The translations under genes and the position numbers were made by a program. The notes beneath the pieces were generated by a model. It worked only from the letters and a program-made list of their open reading frames with translations. It was not told where the DNA came from and did no database searches. This document shows positions 10,123-19,153 of a DNA stretch of 64,000 nucleotides, in pieces. The stretch is taken from assembly GCA_002353205.1 (NCBI GenBank), contig DEJE01000049.1, forward strand, positions 23,326-87,325. The letters run 5' to 3'. This DNA comes from Prevotella sp. UBA2756. GTDB taxonomy: Bacteria > Bacteroidota > Bacteroidia > Bacteroidales > Bacteroidaceae. Within the stretch, counting starts at the first letter, position 1. Each line of letters begins with the position of its first letter.

Positions 10123-11598
10123 ATGTCTACAATACGATTACAAGGCGAGAAACGCTGCTATTACGAGTTTGACAACGAGAAGAACATTCTCGGCGAAGGT
10201 GGTATGGGCGTCGTCTATCTCGGTAAGCGGGTGGCTCCCAACGGCACAGAGACCAAGGTGGCCATCAAGGAACTGAAGATCAAGGAAACAGAAATCATAG
10301 AGCGTGCAAGAAGAGAAGCCTCCATACAGCTGAACAACGACAACCTCGTCAGGATGTTCGGAATGATAGAGGTGGAGCAGAAGGATGCACTCCGCACCAT
10401 CGACTATTACGTCATCAGTGAATATCTGGAGGGCGTGATGCTTGACGACGTCATCGAAGGGAAGCTGGAGAACAAGGACGGCGTGGTCTATCCCTACATC
10501 AAACAGTTCTACGAGGAGTATACCAACGACCGCAACCGCACAGCCACCAACGTGGTGAAGAGCATTCTCTCGGGCGTGATGGCGCTGCATGATGCCGGAT
10601 TCATCCACCGCGACATCGACCCGACGAACATCATGGTGACGAGCGACGGGAAAATCAAGCTCATCGACTTTGGTATTGCCAAGAAACTGCTGAAGATGCA
10701 GGAGCAGAAATCGGAACTCACCACACCCGGACAGTTCATCGGCAAGGCCGAATATGCGGCTCCCGAACTGATCCTTGGCGACACGCGGCATCAGAATTTC
10801 TACACCGACGTCTATTCCGTGGGCGTGCTCTACTACCAGCTCGTCACTGGCCATGTGCCTTTCGAAGGGTCGAAATACGACGTCATCGAGTGCCAGTTGC
10901 ACAAGAAATTGCCGTTGGGAGAGATCACATCGTGGCAGATACGCGACATCATTCAGAAGGCTACCGAGAAGAAACAGGGCATGCGCTATGCCTCGTCGGC
11001 GCTCTTCCGTGCTGCCATCGACAACATCATCTATCCCGAACCGCGACGCTACAACTTCAAGAAGATAGGCGCCATCGCTGCCGCTGTGCTTCTGGTCATC
11101 TGTCTGTTAACCATTCCTGGGGGCAAAGATCAACCGGAAGAGGAGCAAGCAGTGGCCGTGGATACGGTGAAAATGCAGTACGACCTGTATTTCAGCGAAC
11201 TCACTTCAGTGATTCCCGACAGCATCAAGAAGGGCTTCGAGGGCATGCTGACACTTGCCGAAGCCGGATATCCCGATGCCATCAAGGAAGTGGCCATGAC
11301 CTACGGCCCCATCCTGAAGGGTGAGGAGGTGCTGCTGGGCGCCCGCAAGAAAGCGTTGGGCCTGAAGGAAGACGACAGCTCGAAGTCGCAGAACGAAACT
11401 GCCATCAAATGGTTGACGAAGGCTGTTGAGGTGTCTGACTCTGCCAACTACGATGCCCTGTACCACTTGTCTTACTATTATGTAGACAAAGACAACAAGA
11501 AAGTGAAGCGCATGTGGCAAAAGGTGGTTGAAGAAGCCGAGAAAGCCGGTGATAAAGAAATGAAGACCACAGTAGAATCACTGATGAAAGATCTTTAA
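10123..11598 (+). CDS. Transmembrane Ser/Thr protein kinase 3
   Basis: 491 residues. Kinase domain with LGEGGMGVV (23-31), VAIK with Lys49, HRD with His162 and Asp164, and a DFG motif. As in kinase 1 the loop is HRDIDPTN, with Asp166 where Lys is expected. A membrane helix lies near 315-332. The C-terminal periplasmic region has Sel1/TPR-like helices (AEAGYPDAIKEVA, and later AIKWLTKAVEVSD..YDALYHLSYYY). It is a paralogue of kinase 1, 8 bp after WG protein 1 and 12 bp before WG protein 2. The alternation of membrane kinase and exported WG protein suggests receptor-sensor pairs. Confidence 0.92.
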   Translation: MSTIRLQGEKRCYYEFDNEKNILGEGGMGVVYLGKRVAPNGTETKVAIKELKIKETEIIERARREASIQLNNDNLVRMFGMIEVEQKDALRTIDYYVISEYLEGVMLDDVIEGKLENKDGVVYPYIKQFYEEYTNDRNRTATNVVKSILSGVMALHDAGFIHRDIDPTNIMVTSDGKIKLIDFGIAKKLLKMQEQKSELTTPGQFIGKAEYAAPELILGDTRHQNFYTDVYSVGVLYYQLVTGHVPFEGSKYDVIECQLHKKLPLGEITSWQIRDIIQKATEKKQGMRYASSALFRAAIDNIIYPEPRRYNFKKIGAIAAAVLLVICLLTIPGGKDQPEEEQAVAVDTVKMQYDLYFSELTSVIPDSIKKGFEGMLTLAEAGYPDAIKEVAMTYGPILKGEEVLLGARKKALGLKEDDSSKSQNETAIKWLTKAVEVSDSANYDALYHLSYYYVDKDNKKVKRMWQKVVEEAEKAGDKEMKTTVESLMKDL

Positions 11599-11610
11599 AT
11601 AGAATTTCTT

Positions 11611-13545
11611 ATGATACGATTTCTTTTCCTCATCCTGTGTTCAGGACTCGCTGTTAGTGCCCATGCACAGATAGCACGATGGTCGTTACATGCCCGTTAC
11701 GACACGATTTCGCTCGACAATAACGGTATCTACCTCGTAGGGAAAGACGGGAAGTTCGGACTCGCTGATACGAATGTCGACACAAGCAAGCTGCATGAAG
11801 ATGAGGATATCGACAAAAAAGCCATTATCTTGCCCGTGCAGTATGACAGTATCGCCCCGTTCAAAAACGGATATGCCGTTATTTTCAACAAAACGAACGG
11901 TCTGGTGGAAGGCTTCGTCGACGAAAAGGGCGAGTTTACCAACCTCACGGAGTGGGAATACAGTGTGGGTAGCGGCTATCCCTATTTCTCCAGCGGCTAC
12001 CTGCTGGTGGAGAAAGGCATGGAGAGCTTCTTTATCGATGCCAAGGACGTCACCAATCGGTTGGGCCCGTTTATCAACGCCCGTCCGTTCTTCAACGATA
12101 TCGCCGTGGTGCAGTATTACGAGAATCCCGAAAAGAAGAATGGCGACTCGTTCTGGGCATATCTCGATGCGAACACGAAGGAATACCTGAAGCTGCCGTT
12201 CACACCCAAAGAGGACAGGGTGAACTTCATCTCGTCGTATTCCAACGGCATGAGTGTGGTCTGCTACGACAAGGAGTTCTTCACTTATAATTGGAAGGAC
12301 AGTATCGCAACACCATTCCTCGAGAAACGAGAGAAGAAATCGGTGAACGTGAAGGCCAACGACAAACTCGTCATGCCCCTGCTGCGGTCGAACCTCACCG
12401 AATATGAGGTGATGGCGAAGAACGGATTGTTCGTCTTCGACCAGTATATGCGCCTGAAAAGTGTGGAATTGCCGGGCGAGGAGCCGGTGGCATACGAGAT
12501 TGAGACCGAACAGCTCAAGGACATTACCACGCAGCTGACCATCTTCCCCGATAACAGAGGAGAGAACGAGCCGTGTGGTCTGAACTATAAGCATCAAACG
12601 ATCCTGCCCCCACAATTCCAAGACATCCGCATCGTGAAACCCATCGAGGCGATTGTCAAGAAAGACGGGAAATATGGAATCTTGGTCGTTGACGAAACTG
12701 GACAGTTCATTATTAAGATTAACGATAATAGGGAAGTAGTATTCCGCCAGACTAAAGAGAATGTTGGATTCGAATTCAGTATGCCTATATACATTAGAAA
12801 GCCTGATTTGCGATCTACACCTATCGGCATAGAATGTAATACTCCTGGTTGCAGGCTTGAATTGGACAATCTAAAAGAAAACAGCTCTATCATATCTCAT
12901 GGTTTTATTGACAGGGATAGAAAGAAGGGCTGTTATCTTACATTGCCTGAAGACTTGGAAGAGGGTAAGAGTAAAGATTTTTCTTTCACCATTAATTATG
13001 ATGAATTAAAGTCTGTGGAACTGAAGGTGCCAGTACAGATGTCGTATGTTTCTCCGTATGACTTTGTCTGTGAAAATTCAGAATATAAAGATTCTACTCT
13101 AACGGTTTTTATTTCAATAAAGGCCAAAGATAATATGAGTATTCCTTTTGAGTATAATGAAAATGAGGATAATATTAGAATAATTCCGCAGGATTCAAAT
13201 TATATATGGGAAACCAGTTTTAATAAGATGAGCGATGGTAGATATTCTGCTGATTTTAACGTGTCGAGAAGAACAAAGGTGTTCTTTTTTGACGTTGAAT
13301 TGAAAAAGAAGGGAACACCTAACACCGTCTTTCATCTAAAGACTGAGCAAAAGAAGGAAGATATCGATAAGCCCCAAAAGGTAGAAATGGTACAAGGTGA
13401 CGTTAAAATTGTACCTACAAATAATTCCAAAAACAGAGATCGTGGTATTCGTAGGCGCGACGATTCTAAGTCAAGGAATAAGAATAAAAATAACAATAAC
13501 AAAGATTCGGAATCTGGTAGTTCCTTAAGAGATAAAATGAAGTAG
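11611..13545 (+). CDS. Exported WG-repeat protein 2, mosaic composition
   Basis: 644 residues with a signal peptide ending near AHAQ. Residues 25-370 carry WG-like repeats (GKDGKFGLAD, KHQTILPPQF, KKDGKYGILV). Residues from about 370 form beta-rich, probably immunoglobulin-like modules, and the end is a very basic, Asn/Lys/Arg-rich low-complexity tail. From about base 12700 the DNA becomes visibly AT-rich, while the first 1.1 kb has the GC-rich codon use of the operon, suggesting that the 3' half was acquired or replaced. It lies between kinase 3 and the LytTR gene. No catalytic motif is seen. Confidence 0.78.
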   Translation: MIRFLFLILCSGLAVSAHAQIARWSLHARYDTISLDNNGIYLVGKDGKFGLADTNVDTSKLHEDEDIDKKAIILPVQYDSIAPFKNGYAVIFNKTNGLVEGFVDEKGEFTNLTEWEYSVGSGYPYFSSGYLLVEKGMESFFIDAKDVTNRLGPFINARPFFNDIAVVQYYENPEKKNGDSFWAYLDANTKEYLKLPFTPKEDRVNFISSYSNGMSVVCYDKEFFTYNWKDSIATPFLEKREKKSVNVKANDKLVMPLLRSNLTEYEVMAKNGLFVFDQYMRLKSVELPGEEPVAYEIETEQLKDITTQLTIFPDNRGENEPCGLNYKHQTILPPQFQDIRIVKPIEAIVKKDGKYGILVVDETGQFIIKINDNREVVFRQTKENVGFEFSMPIYIRKPDLRSTPIGIECNTPGCRLELDNLKENSSIISHGFIDRDRKKGCYLTLPEDLEEGKSKDFSFTINYDELKSVELKVPVQMSYVSPYDFVCENSEYKDSTLTVFISIKAKDNMSIPFEYNENEDNIRIIPQDSNYIWETSFNKMSDGRYSADFNVSRRTKVFFFDVELKKKGTPNTVFHLKTEQKKEDIDKPQKVEMVQGDVKIVPTNNSKNRDRGIRRRDDSKSRNKNKNNNNKDSESGSSLRDKMK

Positions 13546-13550
13546 AGTAA

Positions 13551-13916
13551 ATGAAAATAGACTGGTTGTTTTTCAATTCACGCGACGAGCTGTTGCGTAT
13601 TGACATATCGAAGATAGTATGTTTCGAGGCCGACGGCAACTACACCAACATCGTGCTTTCCAACAACACGAAGGCGGCGGTGTGCATGAATCTCTCGGCT
13701 ATGGAGAAAGTGCTCGACGAACGTCTGAAGGACAAGGCGAAGGTTTTTGCGCGTATCGGGAAGCGATACATCATCAACCTGAACTATGTCTATCAGCTGA
13801 ATGTGCTGCGTAAGAAGCTGGTGCTGTCGGATATGGACCGGTGCACCTATTCAATCGAGGTCTCGAAAGAAGCCCTGAAGATGTTGAAAGATATCATGGT
13901 CAAAGTTAAAATATAG
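13551..13916 (+). CDS. Stand-alone LytTR DNA-binding protein
   Basis: 121 residues made almost entirely of a LytTR domain: DISKIVCFEADGNYTNIVL, then FARIGKRYIINLNYV and LVLSDM, typical of AlgR/AgrA-type DNA binding to paired 9-bp repeats. There is no receiver domain, so it is not a classical response regulator; its activity may be set by the kinases and FHA proteins of this operon. It starts 5 bp after WG protein 2 and ends 6 bp before the next FHA gene. A likely target is operon 2 or its own promoter. Confidence 0.88.
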   Translation: MKIDWLFFNSRDELLRIDISKIVCFEADGNYTNIVLSNNTKAAVCMNLSAMEKVLDERLKDKAKVFARIGKRYIINLNYVYQLNVLRKKLVLSDMDRCTYSIEVSKEALKMLKDIMVKVKI

Positions 13917-13922
13917 TATATC

Positions 13923-14609
13923 ATGGAGATAATCATAGGACGTGACAAGGAAACGCAGCAACTGCGTCTCAGCATCGGCAACCAGTCGAAGCTCTTCGGA
14001 ACGCCGGGAAGCGTGCCCGACTACGTGAGCCGGCAGCATGTGAAGCTGACGACCGACGATCGTGGCGGTTTCGTACTGACGAACCTCAAGGCCACGAACG
14101 TCACCTATGTGAACGGTTTGAGTGTTGACTCCAAGCATGTGAGCGAGAAGGACAAGATCGAACTCGGCCCTACGCGCTTCCCCCTTGACTGGTCGTTCGT
14201 GGAGCAGGTGATGCCGAAGATAGTCGACATCCGACCGCTGGAAGAGGTGTGGAACAACTACCACGAGACGAAGATGAAGTACCAGATTGCCGAGCGCAAG
14301 TTCAACGCACTACGTTCCGCAACGGGTATCATTACGATGGCTGCCATGCTGGCCAGTCTTTTGGGTGGTCGGGGCACTATATATTATATAATGTATGGCC
14401 TTGCCATCGGCATAACCCTCGCCTTCACCATCAAGGCATACATCGGATCGTCGAAGATTCCCAAGCAGAACGACGAGCTCGACCGCGACTTCAAGAAGCG
14501 CTACGTGTGCCCCAACCCCAAGTGCAACCATTTCCTTGGTTACAGTTCCTACGACATCCTCTCGCAAAACAAGAACTGCCCGTATTGCAAGGCGCAGTAT
14601 AGAAAATAA
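13923..14609 (+). CDS. FHA-membrane-zinc ribbon protein
   Basis: 228 residues. Residues 1-95 form an FHA domain with well-kept signature residues: IIGRDKE, SVPDYVSRQHVKL (the Ser-Arg-x-His phosphothreonine-contact motif) and ATNVTYVNG (Asn-Gly). Two membrane helices lie at about 132-172. The C-terminal 35 residues have Cys-x4-Cys and Cys-x2-Cys (CPNPKC, CPYC), a zinc ribbon. It is probably an inner-membrane reader of phosphorylated partners. It is the last gene of operon 1, followed by a hairpin terminator. Confidence 0.85.
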   Translation: MEIIIGRDKETQQLRLSIGNQSKLFGTPGSVPDYVSRQHVKLTTDDRGGFVLTNLKATNVTYVNGLSVDSKHVSEKDKIELGPTRFPLDWSFVEQVMPKIVDIRPLEEVWNNYHETKMKYQIAERKFNALRSATGIITMAAMLASLLGGRGTIYYIMYGLAIGITLAFTIKAYIGSSKIPKQNDELDRDFKKRYVCPNPKCNHFLGYSSYDILSQNKNCPYCKAQYRK

Positions 14610-14649
14610 ATAGCAGAGCCGACAACGGCTCCTACCTCTCTTCAAGACA

Positions 14650-14696
14650 AACAATATGTACATGTTGTTTGGTGTCGCATGTGCATATTGTTTTTT
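14650..14696 (+). terminator. Terminator of signalling operon 1
   Basis: A 15-bp stem (14650-14664 with 14678-14692, one G-U pair) and a 13-nt loop end in six T. Confidence 0.8.
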
Positions 14697-14783
14697 AGAA
14701 AAACACCGAAAACGAACATCTTTACCTATTTTGCACATTTCATACAGAAACCCCCATGTTAGGTACAGAATGAAAAAAAACGC

Positions 14784-14814
14784 TTGGAAGAATGAAAAAA
14801 CCGTCGTACCTTTG
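14784..14814 (+). promoter_or_regulatory. Promoter of signalling operon 2
   Basis: A TTGG box (14784-14787) and TACCTTTG followed by GCA (14807-14814) are 19 bp apart, close to the ideal Bacteroidetes housekeeping promoter. Transcription should begin near 14820, giving a short AT-rich leader before the ATG at 14864. Confidence 0.8.
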
Positions 14815-14863
14815 CATCAGAAAACAATAAATTATATGTTTAACAAATAAAAAAACTACAATT

Positions 14864-15622
14864 ATGAAAGAGAACAATTTGACATTGGAGCAGGCTGCAG
14901 CAGCCGCAAAGAAGAGTGGTAAGTCTCAGATGTGGAAGAACGCACTGGCAACGACGTTAGGTCTGGCAGTTGGTGGCACCGCAACGGCAGCTATCATCGG
15001 TGGAAACCCCGATCCCGACATGCCCGTTGAAGAGCCGGAGAAGGAAGAACCGAAGGCCGAGGTGCACCATGAAGCAGCCCCCAAGGCTCGTCCGGCACAG
15101 CATGCCGAACCCACCCCAGAGCCCCAGCCCGCAAAGGAACTCCCCGAGTATGTCATCTATGAGCAAGGCATCATCACCACCGCCAACGGCAGCCAGCAAC
15201 ATGTAGGCTTCGGTATCACCGCCAACGGCCGCGACTGCATGATCGTCGACAACGACCTCGACGGCATGGCCGACCTTTTCTACGAGGATGTGACCGGCAA
15301 CCTGGTGTTCGAAGAAGCTGAAGTCACCAACCTCCACACTGGCAACATCCACGTCAGTATGAACCATCTCCCGGGTATTGAGAACAGCATGGCCGACAGC
15401 AACGTGACCGTTGACGACAATACCTACGTAGTCGTTGCCGACGACAACAACGTGAACATCGACAGGCCTGAGAACGATGACGAACTGATCGCAGTAGTTG
15501 ACGGCGACGACACGCTCCCCGACTATACCGACGACACCGTGACCGCCGCTCCCGACGACAACGCCAACATGATGGCCGACACGCCCGACGTGGCAAACAT
15601 CGACGATCCCATCATTGCCTAA
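14864..15622 (+). CDS. Membrane-anchored acidic protein 1
   Basis: 252 residues, family not recognised. A short cytoplasmic N-terminus (rich in Ala and Lys) precedes a small-residue membrane helix (about 26-46, LGLAVGGTATAAIIGG). The rest is strongly acidic: Pro/Glu-rich to about 95, then a globular segment with DNDLDGMADLF, a DxDxDGxxD pattern like a calcium-binding loop, and an Asp/Asn-rich C-terminus. It resembles the product of 17304-18347 in layout, so the two are probably paralogues. First gene of operon 2. It may be an envelope calcium sensor, a scaffold, or a kinase substrate; no function is assigned. Confidence 0.7.
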   Translation: MKENNLTLEQAAAAAKKSGKSQMWKNALATTLGLAVGGTATAAIIGGNPDPDMPVEEPEKEEPKAEVHHEAAPKARPAQHAEPTPEPQPAKELPEYVIYEQGIITTANGSQQHVGFGITANGRDCMIVDNDLDGMADLFYEDVTGNLVFEEAEVTNLHTGNIHVSMNHLPGIENSMADSNVTVDDNTYVVVADDNNVNIDRPENDDELIAVVDGDDTLPDYTDDTVTAAPDDNANMMADTPDVANIDDPIIA

Positions 15623-15645
15623 CACACACGTAACCTCGTAAGAAG

Positions 15646-16755
15646 ATGAAAAAGAGTCTGTTCATAGCATTGGGACTCCTCAGCAGTCAGTTCCTCTCCG
15701 CTCACGACTTCGCCCTGGCAATGTCTGACGGACAAAACCTCTACTTCAATGTGCTCGACACCGTGAAATGCGAAGTGGAACTGACCTACGAGGGAAGCAT
15801 CAACGACAATCATCGCAGCTTCTCAGGAAACCTGAATGTCCCGCAGAAAGTGAAGTATAAGAACAAGGTGTATCAGGTTGTTGCCGTAGGCATGAAGGCA
15901 TTCGCTAACCACGACCGTCTCACCTCAGTCACGCTCCCCTCCGGCCTCACCGACATCCACGATTTCGCCTTCGAAGGATGCACAGCACTGGAAAAAGTGT
16001 TCATGCCTGGCAACAGGGTGCGATTCGGATCAGGAACCTTCTATCGTTGCAGCAATATCAAAGAGCTGACCATCGGTAGCGACTGGACAGAATTCGACGC
16101 CAAGGTGTTCCGCTGGAGCCCGAAGATCAGCGAGGTCAACCTCCCGGCCAGAATACAGGCAGTGAGAAACCTGAAGTCGATGCAAGGCCTGGAGCGCATC
16201 ACGGCCGATGCCAACAACAGCAAGTTCATGGATAAGAACGGCGTGCTCTACACCAAGGACGGTGCCACTCTCCTCGCTTGCCCCCGCGCTTTCAAAGGTC
16301 AGCTCGACGTGCCCGAGGGAACAACAGCCATCCGTCTGGGAGCCATCGCCACCTGCACCGAGATCACCGAGATCATTCTCCCCGCCACGTTGAAGTCGCT
16401 TTCGTTCATGGAGTTCGCAGGCATGCGACAGCTGCAGCGGATCATTATGAAGAGCGAAACACCCATCGAGACGGCACAGATTGCAGGCAAGCGTGTATTC
16501 CTTCTCACCGTAGGCAACCCCGACACCTATCTCATCGTAGGCAAGAAAGCCCTCAAGGCCTACACCAAGGCCAACGCCACAGAGGCCGGTGAGTACTCGG
16601 AACTGAGCGAGAACGTCCCTGCCGGACGCGATGCCGACAAGTTCAAGATTCCACACGATGTCCGACCGAACGAGATGCTGCCTTCCGAATATATCGTAGG
16701 TGCAAAGGATTTCAAGAAGTTAGATAATGTCAAACCTAAAAAGAAAAGAAAGTAA
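15646..16755 (+). CDS. Exported BspA-type leucine-rich repeat protein
   Basis: 369 residues with a signal peptide (MKKSLFIALGLLSSQFLSA). It contains LRR_5-type repeats such as AFANHDRLTSVTLPSGLTDI and FAFEGCTALEKVFMP, each about 23 residues, which build a solenoid for protein binding. The C-terminus is short and basic. It sits between the acidic membrane protein and a coiled-coil exported protein within operon 2, suggesting an exported binding component of the signalling system rather than a typical large adhesin. Confidence 0.82.
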   Translation: MKKSLFIALGLLSSQFLSAHDFALAMSDGQNLYFNVLDTVKCEVELTYEGSINDNHRSFSGNLNVPQKVKYKNKVYQVVAVGMKAFANHDRLTSVTLPSGLTDIHDFAFEGCTALEKVFMPGNRVRFGSGTFYRCSNIKELTIGSDWTEFDAKVFRWSPKISEVNLPARIQAVRNLKSMQGLERITADANNSKFMDKNGVLYTKDGATLLACPRAFKGQLDVPEGTTAIRLGAIATCTEITEIILPATLKSLSFMEFAGMRQLQRIIMKSETPIETAQIAGKRVFLLTVGNPDTYLIVGKKALKAYTKANATEAGEYSELSENVPAGRDADKFKIPHDVRPNEMLPSEYIVGAKDFKKLDNVKPKKKRK

Positions 16756-17252
16756 TGCGACCGATATATAAAACAATGGTAATGGCAGCAGCCCTGGCTG
16801 CCTGCACGGTTCAAGCCAACGCTCAGAAACCTGCCAGCGTCCCGGCGAAGATCACGGCAGCACAACAGCAACCCCAGAAGCCGGTCCTCTATCTCGACTC
16901 TGCCTCGGCTGTGCGCTTCAAGGTGCTGCAGGAAAAGGTGAAAGGCATCGACAAGCGCCTGAAGGACCAGGAGAAGAACCTCAACAAGGTCTATCGCGAC
17001 GTTACTCCGGCAACAGAGGAAATGCTCAACAACCGCGAAGACTCCGTCTACCTCTCCATCCTCTCCGAGAAGAGAACCGTGGAAATGGAAATGACCGAAC
17101 TGAGAAAAGCTGGCAGGAAGCGTGCACAGCAGATATCTGCCCAGCAGCAGTCATCACTGCAGCCCCTCACCACGGCACAGCCCTCACGCCCGGTGAAGCC
17201 CTCTAAGCCCAACTTCCCCCGCAAAAGGCCGGGTAAGCCTTCAAAAAAATAA
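16755..17252 (+). CDS. Small exported coiled-coil protein
   Basis: 165 residues; its ATG overlaps the preceding TAA by one base, so it is translationally coupled. The signal peptide ends around VQANAQ. Residues 50-120 are rich in Lys, Glu and Leu with heptad spacing, predicting a coiled coil, followed by a basic Pro/Lys tail (SKPNFPRKRPGKP) that could bind peptidoglycan or acidic partners such as the two neighbouring acidic proteins. No known family was recognised. Confidence 0.72.
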   Translation: MRPIYKTMVMAAALAACTVQANAQKPASVPAKITAAQQQPQKPVLYLDSASAVRFKVLQEKVKGIDKRLKDQEKNLNKVYRDVTPATEEMLNNREDSVYLSILSEKRTVEMEMTELRKAGRKRAQQISAQQQSSLQPLTTAQPSRPVKPSKPNFPRKRPGKPSKK

Positions 17253-17303
17253 CCCATTTATCTTTTTACCATTTCATTAACCCCCCAAAAAACAAATACA
17301 ATT

Positions 17304-18347
17304 ATGGCAACAAATACAGAAGAGACCGTTTTCAGCACAGGTGCAGATACTCTGGCTAACGGAACAGACGAAATCGTTAAGGAGGCAGTGAAGAAGTCGA
17401 AGAAGATCGACGTCAAGCCTTGGCAGAAAGTGATGATCGGCGGTACGGCAGGTATCATGCTCGGTGCCGGAACCATCTACGCAGCCAACGCCATCAAGGG
17501 GCAGCTCGAAACAGGTGAGACTGGCGAAGCCAATGCTGAAGGACTGCATGTTGCTAAGGGCATCGACGACAACCAGTCGTTTGGCGAGGCTTTCGCAGCA
17601 GCACGCGAAGAAGTGGGTCCTGGCGGCGTCTTCCACTGGCGCGGCGGACTCTACGGCACCTACACCGAGTCGGAATGGAACTCGATGAGCCAGGCCGACC
17701 GCGATGCCTTCAACTCGCAGGCCGTCGGTGAGGCCACGGGCACAGAGGCCGATGCCAGCCACTACACCACCACACAGCACGACACCCATCAGGATGTGGC
17801 TGCTGCCGACACCCATCACGAAGAGCCGCAGCAGAACCACGGCACGAGCACCGCTCATCAGCAGACCACGGGCACCGCTCATCAGCAGCATCAGCAACAG
17901 ACTGCCCAGCACACAACTGGCGGCACCACCACAGGAGGTTCGCAGCAACATACCGATGAGCCCACAGAACCCGAGGTGCGCATCCTGGGTGTGGAAGACG
18001 TGACCTTTGAGGACGGCCAAACCGTTACCGTGGGCACGATGGCCGTCGACGATCACGAGGTCTTCCTTGTTGATGTGGACCGCAATCAGGAGTTTGACCT
18101 GCTGATGGCTGATGCCAACCAGAACGGTCAGTTCGACGAAAACGAGGTCGTCGACATCAGCAACGAGCACATCACCGTGGCCGAATTCCAGCAGGAGACG
18201 GATCCGCAGGGCAACATGATGGCACAGCGCGAGGAGACGAACGACTTCAACAACGAGGCTGAAATGGCTCCCAATCCCGATGCCGACATGCCCACCGACG
18301 ATCTTGGCTCGGCCGACTTCGTCCCCGATGCTAACACGCTCGTATAA
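17304..18347 (+). CDS. Membrane-anchored acidic protein 2 with EF-hand-like loop
   Basis: 347 residues. A cytoplasmic N-terminus of about 38 residues is followed by a membrane helix (about 40-60), a segment containing VFHWRGGLYGTYTESEW, a His/Thr/Gln-rich low-complexity linker (about 150-215) and a globular domain. That domain has two consecutive DxDxNx loops; the second, DANQNGQFDENE, matches a canonical EF-hand calcium loop (Asp, Asn, Asn, Gly, Asp, Glu at positions 1, 3, 5, 6, 9, 12). The Asp-rich C-terminus resembles that of the paralogue at 14864. Likely role: calcium-responsive envelope component of the signalling locus (inference). Confidence 0.72.
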   Translation: MATNTEETVFSTGADTLANGTDEIVKEAVKKSKKIDVKPWQKVMIGGTAGIMLGAGTIYAANAIKGQLETGETGEANAEGLHVAKGIDDNQSFGEAFAAAREEVGPGGVFHWRGGLYGTYTESEWNSMSQADRDAFNSQAVGEATGTEADASHYTTTQHDTHQDVAAADTHHEEPQQNHGTSTAHQQTTGTAHQQHQQQTAQHTTGGTTTGGSQQHTDEPTEPEVRILGVEDVTFEDGQTVTVGTMAVDDHEVFLVDVDRNQEFDLLMADANQNGQFDENEVVDISNEHITVAEFQQETDPQGNMMAQREETNDFNNEAEMAPNPDADMPTDDLGSADFVPDANTLV

Positions 18348-18367
18348 TCAAACGTCAAGCAAAACGA

Positions 18368-19102
18368 ATGAGAACGATTGTCAGAATCTTCACGCTCTTG
18401 GCATTGCTCCTGGTATCCATCGGGAGCAATGCTCAGAAAGTGTATGCCGTGTGCGTCGGCGTGGCCGACTATCCTGATGAGATCAATGACCTCAAGCTTC
18501 CTGCAAACGATGCGAAGACCATTCAGTGGCTCTACCATAAGAACCGGAAGGCCGAGAGCGTGCTGATTACCAATAAGGATGCCACCTTGGCCAACGTGAC
18601 CAAAGCCATGAACACGTTGTTCGCCAAGGCAAAAGAGAAAGATATCATCGTCTTGTTCTTCAGCGGACACGGCAGCAAGGGGGCATTCCGCTGTTATGAC
18701 GAAGCGCTCAATTATGATGTCGTCCGTCAGGCAATGGCCAAGAGCAAGTCGCGTCACAAGATTGTCTTTGCCGATGCCTGCTACGCGGGCAAGATGCGTC
18801 AGGAAGGCAGCTTCTCCACCTTCTCACCCGATACCGACTACTCCATGGTCGATGTCATGCTCTTCCTCTCGTCGAGAAGCAACGAGACTTCCATCGAGAG
18901 CCGTAACATGAAGAACGGTTTCTTCACCGCCTTCCTGCAGCGCGGGTTGAAAGGAGGGGCCGATGCCGACAGAAACCGTACCATCACAGCCAAGGAACTG
19001 TTCGACTATGTGAGCAAAGGTGTGGCCAAGATTTCTAAAAACAGGCAGCATCCCGTCATGTGGGGACATTTCGACAAGAGCATGCCTGTGATGGTTTGGT
19101 AG
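18368..19102 (+). CDS. Exported caspase-family (C14) protease
   Basis: 244 residues with a signal peptide (through SIGSNAQ). The caspase-like p20 fold is clear: YAVCVGVADYPD, LPANDA, then FFSGHGS with catalytic His101 and KIVFADACYAGK with catalytic Cys138. Such enzymes cleave after basic or acidic residues and often drive regulated proteolysis or cell death. The signal peptide predicts a periplasmic location, unlike the cytoplasmic caspases of known abortive-infection systems. It shares an operon with FHA and PP2C genes, suggesting a proteolytic output of phospho-signalling. No C-terminal fused sensor is present. Confidence 0.88.
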   Translation: MRTIVRIFTLLALLLVSIGSNAQKVYAVCVGVADYPDEINDLKLPANDAKTIQWLYHKNRKAESVLITNKDATLANVTKAMNTLFAKAKEKDIIVLFFSGHGSKGAFRCYDEALNYDVVRQAMAKSKSRHKIVFADACYAGKMRQEGSFSTFSPDTDYSMVDVMLFLSSRSNETSIESRNMKNGFFTAFLQRGLKGGADADRNRTITAKELFDYVSKGVAKISKNRQHPVMWGHFDKSMPVMVW

Positions 19103-19153
19103 CATCCCAATCCTCAAAACCTCAATCCCCCCATAACCTAATAACCTCAATAA

